Shown in pieces: positions 5,601-6,852 of a DNA stretch of 6,852 nt (the stretch's first letter is position 1; each line of letters opens with the position of its first letter). This stretch comes from Deltaproteobacteria bacterium UBA5329. Its GTDB lineage: Bacteria; Desulfobacterota; Syntrophorhabdia; Syntrophorhabdales; Syntrophorhabdaceae. The notes beneath the pieces were generated by a model. The model was not told where the DNA came from and made no database searches. It worked only from the letters and a program-made list of their open reading frames with translations. Location: assembly GCA_002408185.1 (NCBI GenBank), contig DHQV01000090.1, positions 31,888 to 38,739 on the forward strand. Reading direction: 5' to 3'. Position numbers and translations under genes: made by a program.

Positions 5601-6852
5601 GTGACGACTGTCAAGAGGGATGGAGAACCTTCCGCGATCCGTATCAGCGGACCCATTATCACGGCAAAGGGAATGAGTGGCGCCCAGATGTACGAAGTCG
5701 TCCAGGTTGGCTCTCTCGGCCTTGTCGGAGAAGTTGTCCGGGTTATCGGGGACATGGCTACCATTCAGGTTTACGAAGACACAACGATGCTTAAACCGGG
5801 CGCCCGGATAGAATGCACGGGTGCACCGCTTTCCGTATCGCTCGGCCCCGGCCTTCTCGGCAATATCTATGACGGTATACAGCGCCCGCTTCCAGGCATC
5901 GAGGCGAAAAGCGGCGCGTGGATCAGGCGCGGGGAAAAGGTCGATGCGCTGGACAGCCAGAAAAAGTGGACATTCGAACCGCTCGTCAGCGCAGGAGGCG
6001 AGGTGATCGGTGGACAGCCCATAGGCCAGGTTGCCGAAACACCGCTTGTTATGCACCGGATAATGGTCCCTCCCGATATATCCGGCACCGTCCGGTCGAT
6101 CGTGCAGAAGGGGGAGTACGGTCTGGCGGAGCCGGTCGCAGTCATCGAAACTAGGACCGGCCCTCGGGAGATCGTAATGATGCAGCGCTGGCCCGTGAGG
6201 CGTCCGCGTCCCATCCGCGAGCGCTTAAGGATAACCGAACCGCTTATTACCGGACAGCGGATCATCGATACGTTCTTTCCCATAGGAAAGGGTGGGGCAG
6301 CGGCCATACCCGGCGGGTTCGGCACGGGCAAAACGATAACCCAGCACCAGCTTGCAAAGTGGTCCGATGCCCAGATCATTGTCTTTATCGGATGCGGCGA
6401 GCGTGGGAATGAAATGACGGAAGTATTGCGCGAGTTCCCGGAACTCGAGGACCCGCGGTCCGGTCGCCCCCTTATGGAAAGGACCATTCTTATAGCAAAT
6501 ACATCCAATATGCCGGTTGCCGCTCGCGAGGTTTCGATTTATACAGGCATCACGCTGGCGGAATATTATCGAGATATGGGACTTTCCGTTGCGGTCTTTG
6601 CAGATTCCACAAGCCGGTGGGCGGAGGCCCTTCGCGAACTTGCGGCACGTCTTGAGGAGATGCCGGCCGAGGAAGGTTTCCCGGCTTCCCTTCCGACGCG
6701 GCTTGCCCAGTTCTACGAGCGCGGCGGCGCGGTGACCACCCTTGCAGGTGAGCGCGGCTCCGTCAGCATCGTCGGGGCGGTGAGCCCGCCTGGAGGCGAT
6801 TTTTCCGAGCCCGTTACCCAGCATACGCGGCGGTTCATCCGGTGCTTCTGGG
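5601..6852 (+). CDS. atpA: V/A-type ATPase catalytic subunit A (partial, C-terminus outside window)
   Basis: Subunit A hydrolyses or makes ATP in the A3B3 head. The window holds 417 codons of an expected total near 580. The N-terminal beta-barrel is about residues 12-75, with GPIITAKGMSGAQMYEVV. The inserted bulge domain special to A subunits spans about 115-190 (WIRRGEKVDALDSQKKWTFEP and following). The nucleotide-binding domain contains the P-loop GGFGTGKT (238-245, Lys244, Thr245), the catalytic glutamate Glu267 in GCGERGNEM and the TSRWAEALRE segment (Arg339), then SLPTRLAQFYERGG and GSVSIVGAVSPPGGDFSEPVTQ. These separate it from the non-catalytic B subunit, which lacks the P-loop. The P-loop differs from the GPFGSGKT usual in archaea, Thermus and Enterococcus. 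Start GTG 5601 has a consensus binding site. B and D are expected downstream. Confidence 0.97.
   Translation, partial: MTTVKRDGEPSAIRISGPIITAKGMSGAQMYEVVQVGSLGLVGEVVRVIGDMATIQVYEDTTMLKPGARIECTGAPLSVSLGPGLLGNIYDGIQRPLPGIEAKSGAWIRRGEKVDALDSQKKWTFEPLVSAGGEVIGGQPIGQVAETPLVMHRIMVPPDISGTVRSIVQKGEYGLAEPVAVIETRTGPREIVMMQRWPVRRPRPIRERLRITEPLITGQRIIDTFFPIGKGGAAAIPGGFGTGKTITQHQLAKWSDAQIIVFIGCGERGNEMTEVLREFPELEDPRSGRPLMERTILIANTSNMPVAAREVSIYTGITLAEYYRDMGLSVAVFADSTSRWAEALRELAARLEEMPAEEGFPASLPTRLAQFYERGGAVTTLAGERGSVSIVGAVSPPGGDFSEPVTQHTRRFIRCFW

Noticed and set aside
5355..6508. Long minus-strand open frames (233 and 213 codons) antisense to atpE/atpA
   Set aside because: The plus frame encodes strongly conserved catalytic motifs; the antisense frames are open because of GC-rich codon bias and look like no known protein.

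Overview
This window is bacterial chromosomal DNA. It carries the first seven genes of an operon for a V/A-type (rotary, archaeal/vacuolar-like) ATPase. Upstream and divergent from it is the start of a gene for a CoA-ligase-like (ADP-forming acyl-CoA synthetase family) protein. The moderately GC-rich sequence, strong Shine-Dalgarno sites, GTG/TTG starts and overlapping genes all fit a bacterium. A V/A-ATPase next to an ADP-forming acyl-CoA synthetase-type protein fits an anaerobic, possibly syntrophic or fermentative bacterium (deltaproteobacterial-like is a guess). The taxon cannot be fixed from sequence alone.

Layout. Positions 1-521 (minus strand) hold the N-terminal 173 codons of the CoA-binding/ligase-like protein, which runs off the left edge. 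Positions 522-904 are a divergent intergenic region with a candidate promoter for each direction, two related CATAT-N3-GTATA sites and a leader of about 220 nt containing a possible 21-codon ORF. From 905 to the right edge all genes are on the plus strand and tightly packed: H (peripheral stalk, G-like), C (central-stalk socket on the ring), I (a-type membrane stator), K (proteolipid ring), F (central stalk), E (peripheral stalk) and A (catalytic; 417 codons present, C-terminus cut off by the window). B and D are missing and expected just downstream.

How they work together. A (with the unseen B) forms the hexameric ATPase head. F (with D) and C join the rotor to the K ring. E and H form the stator stalks, and I supplies the ion half-channels with two conserved arginines facing the K-ring glutamate. 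H/C and C/I each overlap by 8 nt and F/E abut, which suggests translational coupling. The only sizeable gap (54 nt) lies before K, the subunit needed in most copies, and contains a small GC hairpin.

The system itself is known. The points worth a second look are the gene order (H-C-I-K-F-E-A), an internal 45-nt-period duplication in the H coiled coil, K-ring residues predicting H+ rather than Na+ coupling, a probable signal peptide on K, a GGFGTGKT P-loop in A, and changed active-site loops in the divergent CoA-ligase-like protein. I found no RNA genes, CRISPR arrays or mobile elements.
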